Assembly: GCF_001665605.1 (NCBI RefSeq)
Contig: NZ_LZSV01000011.1
Coordinates: 310,001-374,000, forward strand
DNA from: Mycobacterium sp. 852014-50255_SCH5639931
GTDB lineage: Bacteria > Actinomycetota > Actinomycetes > Mycobacteriales > Mycobacteriaceae
Reading direction: 5' to 3'
DNA: 64,000 nucleotides
In this document: positions 45,339-54,203 of the stretch, one piece after another
Numbering within the stretch: position 1 is the first letter of the stretch
How the letters are laid out: each line of letters begins with the position of its first letter
The notes under the pieces: generated by a model
Database searches by the model: none
What the model was told of the DNA's origin: nothing
What the model saw: the letters and a program-made list of their open reading frames with translations, nothing else
Translations under genes and position numbers: made by a program

Positions 45339-46283
45339 ATGGCACCGAACGAGACCCTGAGCCGGCACAGATTCGCCTTGAACGACGGCAGCACCGAGAT
45401 TCCGGCGCTCGGGTTTGGCACCTCGCTTTCCGACAACACCAAAACCCGAGACGCCGTCAAGACCGCGGTGGAAGTGGGATTCCGCCACCTCGACGCCGCC
45501 GAGCGGTACCGCAACGAAGCCGAGGTGGGTGCGGCGCTCAAGGAGTTATTCGCGCAACGAACGGTCCGCCGCGAGGAGCTGTTCGTGACCACCAAGCTGT
45601 GGAACAACAACCATCGACCGGAGCGGGTGAGGGCCGCGCTGCAAGCCAGCCTGAACAGGCTCGGGCTGGACGCTGTCGACCTGTATCTGGTGCACACCCC
45701 GTTCGCGTTCAAGCCGGGCGACGACCAAGACCCCCGGGATATCCATGGAGCCGTCGTTTACGACGACGGAGTCAGCTTGGCCGAAACCTGGACGGCCATG
45801 GAAAGCCTTGTTGACGAGGGACTTACGCGCGCGATAGGACTCTCCGACATCGACGCCGCAGGGGCCAGGAACATCATCGAAACCGCTCGCATCAAGCCGG
45901 CGGTCGTAGAGGTCGAGTCGCACCCGTATCACCCGCAGTGGGAACTCCACGGACTACGCGAGACCGACGGGGTCATCCTATTGGCGTTCGCCTCACTCGG
46001 GCACGCCCTGGAACCGCGGTTGCTCGACGACCCTCTCGTGGTGTCGATCGCTCGACGTCTGGGCAAAACCCCCGCGCAAGTACTGCTGGCCTGGGGCATC
46101 CAGCGTGGCAGCGCGGTTCTGACGGCATCCGTGACGCCGGCGCGCATCCGCGAGAACTTCGATGTCACCGCGCTTCCCGAAAGCGCGATCCACGAGATCA
46201 GCGAGCGTCTCGAGACTCGGATCAGGTTCAATTCCGTTGTCGAGGCCGGCGAGCCGGGATTCGCCGAGGTGCCCCGGGGCTAG
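45339..46283 (+). CDS. Aldo/keto reductase
   Basis: 314 residues, AKR barrel. Catalytic tetrad is visible: Asp and Tyr in FRHLDAAERYRNE, Lys in TTKLW and His in DLYLVHTP. NADPH-binding C-terminal residues follow ILLAWGIQRGSAVLTASVTPARIREN. It reduces aldehydes or ketones. In an apparent operon with the cysteine hydrolase under a NemR-like regulator, so detoxification of reactive carbonyls is a good guess. Confidence 0.9.
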   Translation: MAPNETLSRHRFALNDGSTEIPALGFGTSLSDNTKTRDAVKTAVEVGFRHLDAAERYRNEAEVGAALKELFAQRTVRREELFVTTKLWNNNHRPERVRAALQASLNRLGLDAVDLYLVHTPFAFKPGDDQDPRDIHGAVVYDDGVSLAETWTAMESLVDEGLTRAIGLSDIDAAGARNIIETARIKPAVVEVESHPYHPQWELHGLRETDGVILLAFASLGHALEPRLLDDPLVVSIARRLGKTPAQVLLAWGIQRGSAVLTASVTPARIRENFDVTALPESAIHEISERLETRIRFNSVVEAGEPGFAEVPRG

Positions 46284-46292
46284 GGTCGCGGG

Positions 46293-46895
46293 ATGAAGGC
46301 GATGGCCGGTATCGGCGTGCCGTCACACCTACCGACCGTGGTGACCGGTTCCGACGGCGTCGTTCGATGTCGCTGGGCCAGCGCGACGGGCCGCGACCTG
46401 ACCGCCTATCACGACGACGAGTGGGGGACGCCCACCCGCGACGAGGCCGAACTCTTCGAGGCACTGGTGCTGACCTACTTCGAGAATGGCCTGTCCTGGG
46501 CGAGCGTCTTCGACAAGCGGGGCAATCTGCGCGCGGCGTTTCACGGTTTCGACCCGGCGGCGGTGGCCGCAATGACCGACGGCGACGTCGAGCGTTTGAT
46601 GGCCGACACCTCGATCATCCGCAACCGGCAAAAGATCGAAGCCACGCTGAACAACGCTCGCCTGTTATCGAAATACCCGCTGTGCCAACTGGCGTGGCAA
46701 CATCAACCGCTTACCCAGCATCGGCTCCGGAGCTGGAGCGATGGCCGGATGGTGTCCGCGGAGTCGCGCCGGCTCTCAGCGGCGTTGCGAGAAGCGGGTT
46801 TTCGGCTGGTCGGCCCAGTCGTCGCCCATTCGTTCATGCAAACCGTCGGAATCGAGAACGGTCACTTCGAGGGCTGTTTTCGCGCAACGGCATGA
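46293..46895 (+). CDS. tagA: DNA-3-methyladenine glycosylase I (Tag)
   Basis: 200 residues. Tag signatures: VRCRWAS, YHDDEWGTP, ELFEALVLTYFENGLSW, and the C-terminal VGPVVAHSFMQTVGIENGHFEGCF with His and Cys that complete the zinc site. It removes 3-methyladenine from DNA. The segment between about residues 125 and 165 is less conserved than usual. Nine bases behind the aldo/keto reductase, so it may be part of the same electrophile-responsive transcript. Confidence 0.88.
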   Translation: MKAMAGIGVPSHLPTVVTGSDGVVRCRWASATGRDLTAYHDDEWGTPTRDEAELFEALVLTYFENGLSWASVFDKRGNLRAAFHGFDPAAVAAMTDGDVERLMADTSIIRNRQKIEATLNNARLLSKYPLCQLAWQHQPLTQHRLRSWSDGRMVSAESRRLSAALREAGFRLVGPVVAHSFMQTVGIENGHFEGCFRATA

Positions 46896-46913
46896 GGTGC
46901 TATAACCGCGAGC

Positions 46914-48254
46914 ATGCTGCGCAGTCTGGCTGATCTGGTCGGCTCGAACCACGTCGTCACCGATCCGGACGTACTCACGGGCCGCAGCATCGACCACACC
47001 GGTCGCTATCGGGGCCGGGCCAGCGCGCTGGTGCGCCCGGGTTCTCCCGAGCAGGTCGCCGAGGTTTTGCGGGTGTGCCGGGACGCCGGGGCGCACGTGA
47101 CGGTGCAGGGCGGCCGCACCTCGCTGGTAGCCGGCACCGTTCCCGAGCACGACGACGTGTTGCTGTCCACCGAGCGGCTGCACGCCCTCGATGACGTCGA
47201 TACCGTCGAGCGCCGCGTCCGGGTCGGCGCCGGCGCGACGCTGACCGCGGTGCAACGCGCCGCGGGCGCCGCGGGCCTGCTGTTCGGCGTGGACCTGGCC
47301 GCCCGCGACACCGCGACGGTCGGGGGGATGGCGTCGACGAACGCCGGCGGCCTGCGCACGGTCCGCTACGGCAACATGGGCGAACAGGTGGTCGGCTTAC
47401 AGGTGGCGCTGCCCGACGGGTCGCTGCTGCACCGGCACAGCCGGGTGCGCCGGGACAACACCGGCTACGACCTGTCTTCGCTGTTCGTCGGCGCGGAGGG
47501 CACCCTCGGCGTCATCACCGCGCTCGACCTGCGGCTGCACCCCACCCCCTCGCGGCGGGTGACGGCGGTCTGCGGGTTCGACGAGCTGGATGCTCTGGTG
47601 GACGCCGGCCGGATGTTTCGGGACGTGGACGGCATCGCGGCACTGGAATTGATCGACGGCCGCGCCGCCGCGCTGACCGGCGAGCACCTCGGCGTCGGCT
47701 CTCCGGTCGAGGGTGACTGGCTGTTGCTGGTGGAGCTGGCCGCAGACCACGACCAGACCGACCGGCTCGCCGAGCTGCTCGACGGTGCGCGGTTGTGCGG
47801 GGAACCCGCCGTCGGCGTGGATGTTGCTGCGCAGCAACGGTTGTGGCAGTTACGCGAGTCGCTCGCCGACATCCTTGGCGTGTACGGGCCGCCGCTGAAG
47901 TTCGACGTCTCCCTGCCGCTGTCCTCCATCGACGGATTCGCCAGGGAGGCAGTCGATTTGATCGCCGCGCAGGCTCCCGAGGCGCTGCCCGTGCTGTTCG
48001 GCCACATCGGGGAGGGCAACCTGCATCTCAACGTGCTGCGCTGCCCCGTCGACCGGGAGCGGGCGCTGTACGAGCCGATGATGGAACTCATCGCGCGGTC
48101 CGGCGGCAACGTCAGCTCCGAACACGGCGTGGGCACCCGCAAGCGGCACTACCTAGGCATGTCGCGGGAGCCCGCGGACATCGCGGCGATGCGGACCATC
48201 AAGGCAGCCCTGGACCCGACCGGCTACCTCAACGCCGCGGTGCTGTTCGACTGA
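46914..48254 (+). CDS. FAD-linked oxidase (D-2-hydroxyacid dehydrogenase type), Rv0161 orthologue
   Basis: 446 residues, VAO family. FAD-binding PCMH domain with VTVQGGRTSLVAGTVPE and ATVGGMASTNAGGLRTVRYGNMGEQVVGL, then FVGAEGTLGVITALDLRL; C-terminal cap with FGHIGEGNLHLNVLRC and SSEHGVGTRKRHYLG, the GlcD/D-lactate dehydrogenase signature. It likely oxidises a 2-hydroxyacid. Last gene in the window that follows M. tuberculosis order. Confidence 0.9.
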   Translation: MLRSLADLVGSNHVVTDPDVLTGRSIDHTGRYRGRASALVRPGSPEQVAEVLRVCRDAGAHVTVQGGRTSLVAGTVPEHDDVLLSTERLHALDDVDTVERRVRVGAGATLTAVQRAAGAAGLLFGVDLAARDTATVGGMASTNAGGLRTVRYGNMGEQVVGLQVALPDGSLLHRHSRVRRDNTGYDLSSLFVGAEGTLGVITALDLRLHPTPSRRVTAVCGFDELDALVDAGRMFRDVDGIAALELIDGRAAALTGEHLGVGSPVEGDWLLLVELAADHDQTDRLAELLDGARLCGEPAVGVDVAAQQRLWQLRESLADILGVYGPPLKFDVSLPLSSIDGFAREAVDLIAAQAPEALPVLFGHIGEGNLHLNVLRCPVDRERALYEPMMELIARSGGNVSSEHGVGTRKRHYLGMSREPADIAAMRTIKAALDPTGYLNAAVLFD

Positions 48255-48288
48255 TCGTTCTTGCGCCGTCTGGCATACGCTGGGCTTC

Positions 48289-48639
48289 ATGGCATCCGGG
48301 ATCTTCGACACGCCCATCGTCGGAATCGTCAACAATTTGTTCAGTGGCATGATCGATGCGCCCGTCGTCGGGCCACTGGTACGACGCGGGCTGATCAAGA
48401 TTCGCTACGTCGGCAGGCGTTCGGGTAAGACGATCCAGACCCCGGTCGGGTACCGCCGCTCCGGTGACGGCATCGTCATCAACGTCATGTCGCCCGATAG
48501 CAAGGCATGGTGGCGAAACTTTCTCGGCGAGGGCGGTTCGATCACACTGCTCAACTTCGACGGCGCCGACCGCACCGGACACGCGATCGCCAGCCGCGAT
48601 GAGAAGGGCCGCGTCAAGGTCGAGGTGCAGCTCGACTAG
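48289..48639 (+). CDS. Ddn-like (DUF385) deazaflavin-dependent oxidoreductase family protein
   Basis: 116 residues, split beta-barrel of the F420-dependent nitroreductase (Ddn) family: VRRGLIKIRYVGRRSGKTIQTPVGYRR, SPDSKAWWRNFLGEGG, VQLD end. Small members like this bind F420 or act as quinone reductases; the Tyr residues of Ddn cannot be assigned. The stop overlaps that of the convergent TetR gene. Confidence 0.78.
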   Translation: MASGIFDTPIVGIVNNLFSGMIDAPVVGPLVRRGLIKIRYVGRRSGKTIQTPVGYRRSGDGIVINVMSPDSKAWWRNFLGEGGSITLLNFDGADRTGHAIASRDEKGRVKVEVQLD

Positions 48640-49172
48640 CTCCCCTTGATGCCGACCGCGTGCCGCAACTGCGCCAGGAACTGGTCGGCATCGTCGCTGG
48701 GGACGATGTAGTGCGAGATCGCGATCCGGATGACGGTCGCCGCCTTCACCGCGGCGTTGGGACCGGGCAGGTGGCGCTGCAGGCCCTCGCGCATCTGCGG
48801 GATGACCCCGGAGAATTGGGCGATGGTGTGCTCGGGCTCGACATCGACCATGCGCACGCCTGAATACGAGTGCTGGTACTCGACGATGAACCGCAGCACG
48901 GCGTCGAGTTTGTCGACCCCCTTCAGGCCGGCCGTTGCCCGGACCAGGCCGCTCTCGAAGATCTGGCGCTCGTAGCTCGAAAAGGCCGACAGCAGTTCCT
49001 CTTTGGACGCGAACCAGCGGTAGAGCGTCGGGCGGGACACCCCGGCCTGGGCGGCGACGTCGGACAGGCTGAGCTTGGTTTTGCCGTTGCGGCCAAGCAC
49101 CTCGGCGGTGGCGTCGAGGATGCGCTGACGCGTCGAGGTGTCAGGCTCTGCGGTCTGGGCCGGACTGCTCAT
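48636..49172 (-). CDS. TetR family regulator of the thioesterase/SMP-30 operon
   Basis: 178 residues. HTH at about residues 35-57 (LSLSDVAAQAGVSRPTLYRWFASKEE), ligand domain with LRFIVEYQHSYSGVRMVDVEPEHT. It is the third gene of a minus-strand run SMP-30, thioesterase, TetR, with 28 bases to the thioesterase. A CAACT-N6-AGTTG dyad sits just before its start. It is the only regulator gene inside the catabolic region to the right, so it is a candidate controller of the CTTTACAAA-N8-RAAGTGTCA sites. Confidence 0.85.
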   Translation of the reverse strand: MSSPAQTAEPDTSTRQRILDATAEVLGRNGKTKLSLSDVAAQAGVSRPTLYRWFASKEELLSAFSSYERQIFESGLVRATAGLKGVDKLDAVLRFIVEYQHSYSGVRMVDVEPEHTIAQFSGVIPQMREGLQRHLPGPNAAVKAATVIRIAISHYIVPSDDADQFLAQLRHAVGIKGS

Positions 49173-49177
49173 GTCTG

Positions 49178-49193
49178 CAACTCTACGAAGTTG
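49178..49193. promoter_or_regulatory. Inverted repeat CAACT-N6-AGTTG before TetR gene
   Basis: Perfect 5-bp arms, spacer CTACGA, six bases upstream of the TetR ATG at 49172. Could be a separate autoregulatory site; it does not resemble the bipartite element of the neighbouring promoters. Confidence 0.4.
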
Positions 49194-49200
49194 TCCACGG

Positions 49201-50043
49201 TCATTTCGCTTCCCGGTCGGACTTGCCCGGGCGCGGGCGCACCAGCACCGACTGCTGGATCGCACCGACCGCGCCGCGCTCGTCGAACAGCGTGCCGATC
49301 GTGGTCCCGATGCCGTCCGGGCCGTAGCTGGTCTCGGCGCGAATGCCGATCCACTCACCGTCGGGGACCCGGAACACGTGCACGGCCAGGTCGGTGTTGA
49401 GGAATGTCCACCGGGAGATGTCCAGCTTGCTGCCGATGCCGTTGGCGCAGTCGGCCACCGCGAACAGGCGCTCCAGCGGCGTCATCGTCTCGCCGGTGAC
49501 CAGGTCCACCGTCGGGTGGATCCACGATTCGCCCGGCCCCTCGCTGAGCGGCTCCGTCAGCCACAGCCAGTCGAGGCTGTGCACGTAGTTGCGGTCCCAG
49601 TCCCGTGCCTTGAGGTTGCGGTTGCGGGCCTCGCTGCGCGGCCCGGGCATCGGCGCGGCGGCGTGGGCCACCGCCCGGGTGTCCAGGGTTTGCAACCGCC
49701 ATCCGCTGGCGCGCGCCACCGGGCGGGGTTCGCCGTCGGGACCGGGGGCGAGCATCTCGGCGCTGACGAGTTCGATCTGCTTTCCGCCGCGCTGAACCCG
49801 CGAGCTGACCCACAGGTCGCCCTCGGCCGGCACCCCGCCCAGCAAGTCGATGACGACGCGGGACAGTCGGGTGTCTTCGCGTTGTTCGCACCGCTCCAGC
49901 CCCCGCACCAGCAATGCCGACACCGGCCCGCCGTGCTGTATCGCGGACGACCAGGTTCCGCGCGCCAGGTCGGTGGCCCGGAACTTTTCGCCCAACGTAT
50001 CCGCGCCGTCGATGAGCTCGTAGTAGGAGTCGGTCATCGTCAC
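49201..50043 (-). CDS. Acyl-CoA thioesterase family protein (TesB-like)
   Basis: 280 residues, double hot-dog thioesterase. First half: WSSAIQHGGPVSALLVRGLER and SRVVIDLLGGVPAEGDL; second half: CANGIGSKLDISRWTFLNTDLAVHVFRVPDGEWIGIRAETSYGPDGIGTT. Hydrolyses or binds acyl-CoA. Seven bases behind the SMP-30 gene, ahead of the TetR gene. Start ATG of MTMTD; a second ATG two codons later is possible. Confidence 0.82.
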   Translation of the reverse strand: MTMTDSYYELIDGADTLGEKFRATDLARGTWSSAIQHGGPVSALLVRGLERCEQREDTRLSRVVIDLLGGVPAEGDLWVSSRVQRGGKQIELVSAEMLAPGPDGEPRPVARASGWRLQTLDTRAVAHAAAPMPGPRSEARNRNLKARDWDRNYVHSLDWLWLTEPLSEGPGESWIHPTVDLVTGETMTPLERLFAVADCANGIGSKLDISRWTFLNTDLAVHVFRVPDGEWIGIRAETSYGPDGIGTTIGTLFDERGAVGAIQQSVLVRPRPGKSDREAK

Positions 50044-50049
50044 CTCTCG

Positions 50050-50868
50050 TCAGGGCAGGCCGGCGCCGGGCGTGGTCACCGTGACGGCGTCCAGCCGGGA
50101 CAGCCGGGTGCCGACCAGGCGCTGCGGATACGCCTCCGTGCTGGACAGCAAAAACAACGTCCGGCGTTCGGGGCCGCCGAGCGCGCAGGCGATGGCGACG
50201 CGCTCACCCATGTCGATGCGGTCGGTCACGGCGCCGCCCTCGACGATCCGCTCGAATTGGTGGGCCAGCGTCATCGACGCCCACACCGCGCCGTCGGCGT
50301 CGAGCGCGATGCCGTCGGGCGGCCCGTCCAGGCCCTCGGCGAAAACGCGGCGGTCGGCCAGCCCGCCGTCCGCGCCGATCGTGAACGCGGTCAACCGCCG
50401 GCCGACCGACTCGGCGACGATCAGTCTCTGCCCGTCCGGCGTGATCACCATTCCGTTTGGAAAGTCGAGGTCTTCGGCGACGACGACGGCGCTGTCGTCC
50501 GGATCGAGCCGGATGATGGCGCCGCCGTTAAAGGCTTGGCATCCGATGTACGCGCGGCCCGCGTCGTCGATGACCATGTCGCCGAGGTTGACCGGTGTCA
50601 GTTCGGCGAGATCGGCGATGGTGTCGACGTTTTCACCGTCGTAGCGCAACACCTTGCGGTCTTCGACCGAGACGATCAGGAGCGATCCGTCGGGGCGAAA
50701 ACCCAGGCCCGACGGGCAGTGCCCGGGCAGCGGCAACGTGGTCAGCGAGCCGCCCATGGTCGAGGTGTGGACCGCCTCGCCCAGCATGTCGGAGAACCAC
50801 AGCAGTCCCTCGAACCAGCGCGGTCCTTCGCCGAAGCAGAAGCCGTTGGCCAGCGGCTCGGGAATCAT
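50050..50868 (-). CDS. SMP-30/gluconolactonase-like hydrolase
   Basis: 272 residues, six-bladed beta propeller. FCFGEGPRWFEGLLWFSDMLGEAVH holds the metal-binding Glu; LGDMVIDDAGRAYIG and FPNGMVITPDGQRLIVAES contain the conserved Asn; DGPPDGIALDADGAVWASM holds the catalytic Asp. Hydrolyses lactones or related cyclic esters. Heads the minus-strand operon; a bipartite element lies 29 bases upstream. Confidence 0.87.
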   Translation of the reverse strand: MIPEPLANGFCFGEGPRWFEGLLWFSDMLGEAVHTSTMGGSLTTLPLPGHCPSGLGFRPDGSLLIVSVEDRKVLRYDGENVDTIADLAELTPVNLGDMVIDDAGRAYIGCQAFNGGAIIRLDPDDSAVVVAEDLDFPNGMVITPDGQRLIVAESVGRRLTAFTIGADGGLADRRVFAEGLDGPPDGIALDADGAVWASMTLAHQFERIVEGGAVTDRIDMGERVAIACALGGPERRTLFLLSSTEAYPQRLVGTRLSRLDAVTVTTPGAGLP

Positions 50869-50896
50869 CCGCTACCGCCTTTGACGGCATCTTCCG

Positions 50897-50922
50897 CTTT
50901 ACAAAACACCGCCAAAGTGTCA
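50897..50922. promoter_or_regulatory. Bipartite element, copy A (CTTTACAAA-N8-AAAGTGTCA)
   Basis: 26 bp upstream of the SMP-30 operon (start 50868). Same two blocks and the same 8-base spacing as copies B and C. Relative to its gene it is inverted compared with B and C, which favours a regulator-binding site over a pair of promoter hexamers. Confidence 0.7.
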
Positions 50923-51047
50923 TGCACCGCGGGTACCGGTGTCAATCTCGCTGCCGGGCGGGTTCCCGCGCGACGGCCTGCAATTCTCCGGATTGGTGAC
51001 GAAGTCGTAGACGGCCTCTGCCGACTGGGTGAAAGCCGTTAGCCAAG

Positions 51048-51073
51048 CTTTACAAATCTTAGCCAAAGTGTCA
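51048..51073. promoter_or_regulatory. Bipartite element, copy B (CTTTACAAA-N8-AAAGTGTCA)
   Basis: 26 bp, 39 bases before the TTG start of the thioesterase at 51112. Shares CCAAAGTGTCA with copy A and extends to GTGTCACGCTG, shared with copy C. Partial dyad: TTTACA on the left, TGTCAC on the right. Confidence 0.75.
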
Positions 51074-51111
51074 CGCTGTGCGATGAGCTGCCAACGAGAT
51101 AGGAAGCGGAT

Positions 51112-52002
51112 TTGACTACCGAATCTGAGCAGACCGAGTGGACGGTGCAGGGCCTGCTGGACCTGTTCGACGTGCAGGCAGACGGGCAGGACCGGTTCAC
51201 CGGTGACACCGGCGGTGATATTGGAGCCGCCGGCGACGAACGGCAAGTGGTGGAAGGCACCCAGGTGCTCGCCCAGGCGATCGTCGCGGTGGCCAAGCGA
51301 TTTCCGGACAAGTCGGTGCGCTCGGCACACGCGGTGTTCTCCCGCGCCGTAACCGTTGGACCGCCGATCGAGCTTGTCCTCGACGTCGTCGCCGAGGGCC
51401 GGTCCACCGCCACCGCGGTGGTCGCGGTGCACCAAAACGGGCGGCGCTGCCTGAGCATCACGGTGCTGGCCGACGTCCCCACCGGTGACGTCGTCCGACA
51501 CCACCTGCCGCGCCCCGACGTGGCCGCACCCGCCGATGCCAACCCCTCGCCGATGCCGATGGTCGGCCGGGAACTGCGCCTGGTCGACGTCGTCGACGTC
51601 AACAGCCCGGACGAGGTCGGGCCGCCGGAGCTCTACGCCTGGCTGCACTACGACCCCATCCCGGAACGGGACGACCTGGCCAAGGCGCTCATCGCTTACT
51701 TCACCGGACATCTCGGGATTTCCACCACGATGCGGGCGCACCCCGGCATCGGCACCGCCCAGGCGCACCTGACGGTGTCCACGGCACCGATGAGCATCTC
51801 CGTCGCGTTCCACGAGCCGGTGCGCTGGAACGGGTGGCTGCTGTACACCCACGAAAGCACCCAGGTCGGGGCGGGCATGTCGTACGTGCGCGGCACCGTG
51901 CATTCCGAGGAGGGGGAGCTGCTGTGCTCCTTCGCCCAGGAGGCGCTGATCCGCCCGCTGCGCACCACCGACACGGCCATCGACTCCCGCGCACGGTTCT
52001 AG
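51112..52002 (+). CDS. Acyl-CoA thioesterase II-like protein
   Basis: 296 residues from a TTG start behind AGGAAG. Double hot-dog fold: ERQVVEGTQVLAQAIVAVAKRFPDKSVRSAHAVFSRAVTVGPPIELV is the first unit, ELYAWLHYDPIPERDDLAKALIAYFTGHLGISTTMRAHPGI the second, with VSTAPMSISVAFHEPVRWNGWLLYTHES. It probably cleaves acyl-CoA. First gene of the plus-strand operon thioesterase, LLM oxidoreductase, acyl-CoA dehydrogenase. Confidence 0.82.
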   Translation: MTTESEQTEWTVQGLLDLFDVQADGQDRFTGDTGGDIGAAGDERQVVEGTQVLAQAIVAVAKRFPDKSVRSAHAVFSRAVTVGPPIELVLDVVAEGRSTATAVVAVHQNGRRCLSITVLADVPTGDVVRHHLPRPDVAAPADANPSPMPMVGRELRLVDVVDVNSPDEVGPPELYAWLHYDPIPERDDLAKALIAYFTGHLGISTTMRAHPGIGTAQAHLTVSTAPMSISVAFHEPVRWNGWLLYTHESTQVGAGMSYVRGTVHSEEGELLCSFAQEALIRPLRTTDTAIDSRARF

Positions 52003-52017
52003 CGGCCGGTCGCTGTC

Positions 52018-52938
52018 ATGCATTTCACCATCACCCACCCGATGCACAGCCACCCGTACAACCCGGAGTTGGTGAGCGGAGATGGCATCGGGAAGGTGGC
52101 CGCAGCCACCGAAGCGGCCGGAATTCACGGGTTCGGCTTCACGGATCACCCGGCGCCGTCGCAGCGATGGCTGGAGGCCGGTGGGCACGACGCGTTGGAT
52201 CCCTTTGTCGCACTGGGTTTCGCGGCGGCCACGACGACCACACTGCGGCTGATTCCCAACATCGTGGTGCTGCCGTATCGAAACCCGTTCGTGGTGGCCA
52301 AGTCTGGTGCCACGCTGGACCTGCTCTCCGGCGGCCGGTTCACGCTCGCGGTGGGCGTGGGTTACCTCAAGCGGGAATTTGCCGCGCTGGGGGTCAGCTA
52401 CGACGAGCGGGCCGAGCTCTTCGAGGAAGCGCTGCAGGTAATCCGGGCGGTCTGGACCGGTGACGACATCGTTTTCGAGGGAAGGCATTTCAGTGCACGC
52501 GGGATCACCGCGCACCCCCGGCCGCTGAGTGACCCGCATCCGCCTATCTGGATCGGCGGCAACACGTCGTCAGCGCGCCAACGGGTGGCGCAATACGGTG
52601 ACGGCTGGTGCCCATTCCCCGCGCCGCCCCAACTGGCCCAGACCGCCGGCACGGCGGTCATCGACTCGCTGGCGCGCCTCACCGACGGCATTGACGACCT
52701 GCGCCGGCGGTGCGATGCCGCGGGCAGGGACTGGTCGGCGATCGACATCACCTTCACCAACTTCGAGGGCGGCAGCCCCGCCGACGACGAATTCAACGCC
52801 GATGCCTACCTCGACGGCCTGGAGAAGCTGGCGAAACTGGGCGTGACGTGGGTGAGCGTCCATCTCCCCGGAGACGGCATGGCGCACGCACTCGAGACCC
52901 TCGATCGGTTCCGCACCCTCGTGATCGACGCGGCCTGA
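52018..52938 (+). CDS. LLM class F420-dependent oxidoreductase
   Basis: 306 residues, luciferase-like barrel of the TIGR03619 type. FGFTDHPAPSQRWLEAGGHDALDPFVALGFAAATTTTLRLIPNIVVLPYRNPFVVAKSGATLDLLSGGRFTLAVGVGYLKREF contains the F420-binding pattern, and PPIWIGGNTSSARQRVAQYGDGW the substrate side. Could oxidise or Baeyer-Villiger-oxygenate a cyclic ketone, consistent with the lactonase next door, but this is inference. TGATG overlap with the acyl-CoA dehydrogenase. Confidence 0.87.
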   Translation: MHFTITHPMHSHPYNPELVSGDGIGKVAAATEAAGIHGFGFTDHPAPSQRWLEAGGHDALDPFVALGFAAATTTTLRLIPNIVVLPYRNPFVVAKSGATLDLLSGGRFTLAVGVGYLKREFAALGVSYDERAELFEEALQVIRAVWTGDDIVFEGRHFSARGITAHPRPLSDPHPPIWIGGNTSSARQRVAQYGDGWCPFPAPPQLAQTAGTAVIDSLARLTDGIDDLRRRCDAAGRDWSAIDITFTNFEGGSPADDEFNADAYLDGLEKLAKLGVTWVSVHLPGDGMAHALETLDRFRTLVIDAA

Positions 52939-54119
52939 TGGACTTCTGCCGCGTCGAACTCTCGCCCGAAGACCGGGCCTTCCGCGACGAGACCCGCGCC
53001 TTCATCGCGAAGCATGTCACGGACGAAGTGCTCCACCGACAGCTGGAGTTCGGCGAAAACTTCGACGAGCAAGTGCATCTGGCGTTGGGCGAAGCTGGCT
53101 ACCTCGCATCGGATTGGAAGCTGGAGTCCGAGGGCGGATTCAGCGCGGTCCGCCGGCGCATCTTCCAACTCGAGATCGCCCGGGCCCATACGCCTTGGTA
53201 TCACTGGGGTACGACGTCCGTCGTCGCCCGGTTGGTGCGGCAATTCGGGGCACCGGAGCTCGCCGACCAGGTGGTGCCCGGCGTGCTGTCCGGCGAGATT
53301 CGGCTCTGCCTGGGCTACACCGAGCCCGAGGGTGGCTCCGACGTCGCCACCTGCAAGACGCGCGCGGTGCGGGAAGCGGATGGATCTAGCTGGATCATCA
53401 ACGGCTCCAAGATGTTCACGTCGAATGCGCAGAACGCCAGGTATGTCTTTCTGCTCACCAACACCGACCCCCAGGGCCGGAAACACCGCAACCTGACCAT
53501 GTTCCTGGTGCCCCTCGACTCGCCGGGCGTCGAGATCCAGGGGATCCGGACCCTGGACGGTGACCGCACCAACATCGTCTACTACAGCGACGTCCGCGTC
53601 GACGACCTCCACCGCATCGGTGAAGTGAACGATGGCTGGACGGTGATGCGCGCGGCGCTGGACTCAGAGCACGGCCTGGTGGATCGGGAAGATCATGGCC
53701 TGCAATACATTGCGGCGATGTCGGCGCACGGCGACCTGATGGCCGAAGTCATCGACGCGGTCGCGGCCGTCGTCGGTCGACCGGGTCCCGACGGGCGGAC
53801 GCCGCTGGACGACGACTCGGTCAAATACCGGCTCGGGCGTGACGTGGCCCGGATGGAGGCGGCACTGTCCACGCCCGGGATGTTCGGGCGGGTAGCGATC
53901 GCGCAGACAATGCGCGACGTCACCCCGGACCTGATGGACATCATGGGGACCGCATCGGCATTGCCTACCGAAACTCCCGGCTCCGCCACCGACGGTGCGG
54001 CGGAACACCTTTACCGGCTAGCCCTGCCGCTGGGGATCTACGGCGGCACGCTGGAAGTGTTCCGCAACATGATTGCCCAGCACGAGCTCAAGCTAGGGCG
54101 GCCTAGCTACGGCGGCTAG
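52938..54119 (+). CDS. Acyl-CoA dehydrogenase
   Basis: 393 residues, complete ACAD fold. LCLGYTEPEGGSDVATCKTRA and WIINGSKMFTSNAQNARYVFLLT belong to the FAD/substrate site; GEVNDGWTVMRAALDSEH and the C-terminal GIYGGTLEVFRNMIAQHELKLGRP are typical of FadE proteins used in sterol and terpenoid side-chain breakdown. Many of those act as heterodimers; no second subunit gene is adjacent. Coupled to the LLM gene. Confidence 0.88.
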   Translation: MDFCRVELSPEDRAFRDETRAFIAKHVTDEVLHRQLEFGENFDEQVHLALGEAGYLASDWKLESEGGFSAVRRRIFQLEIARAHTPWYHWGTTSVVARLVRQFGAPELADQVVPGVLSGEIRLCLGYTEPEGGSDVATCKTRAVREADGSSWIINGSKMFTSNAQNARYVFLLTNTDPQGRKHRNLTMFLVPLDSPGVEIQGIRTLDGDRTNIVYYSDVRVDDLHRIGEVNDGWTVMRAALDSEHGLVDREDHGLQYIAAMSAHGDLMAEVIDAVAAVVGRPGPDGRTPLDDDSVKYRLGRDVARMEAALSTPGMFGRVAIAQTMRDVTPDLMDIMGTASALPTETPGSATDGAAEHLYRLALPLGIYGGTLEVFRNMIAQHELKLGRPSYGG

Positions 54120-54203
54120 CTTCAGGCGTTCGGGTGGGCCAACCCTCCCCGAGGGCGCTACCTTTTCACCGAGCATCTCCTCGCAGAGAGGTAGGCCCCC
54201 GCA

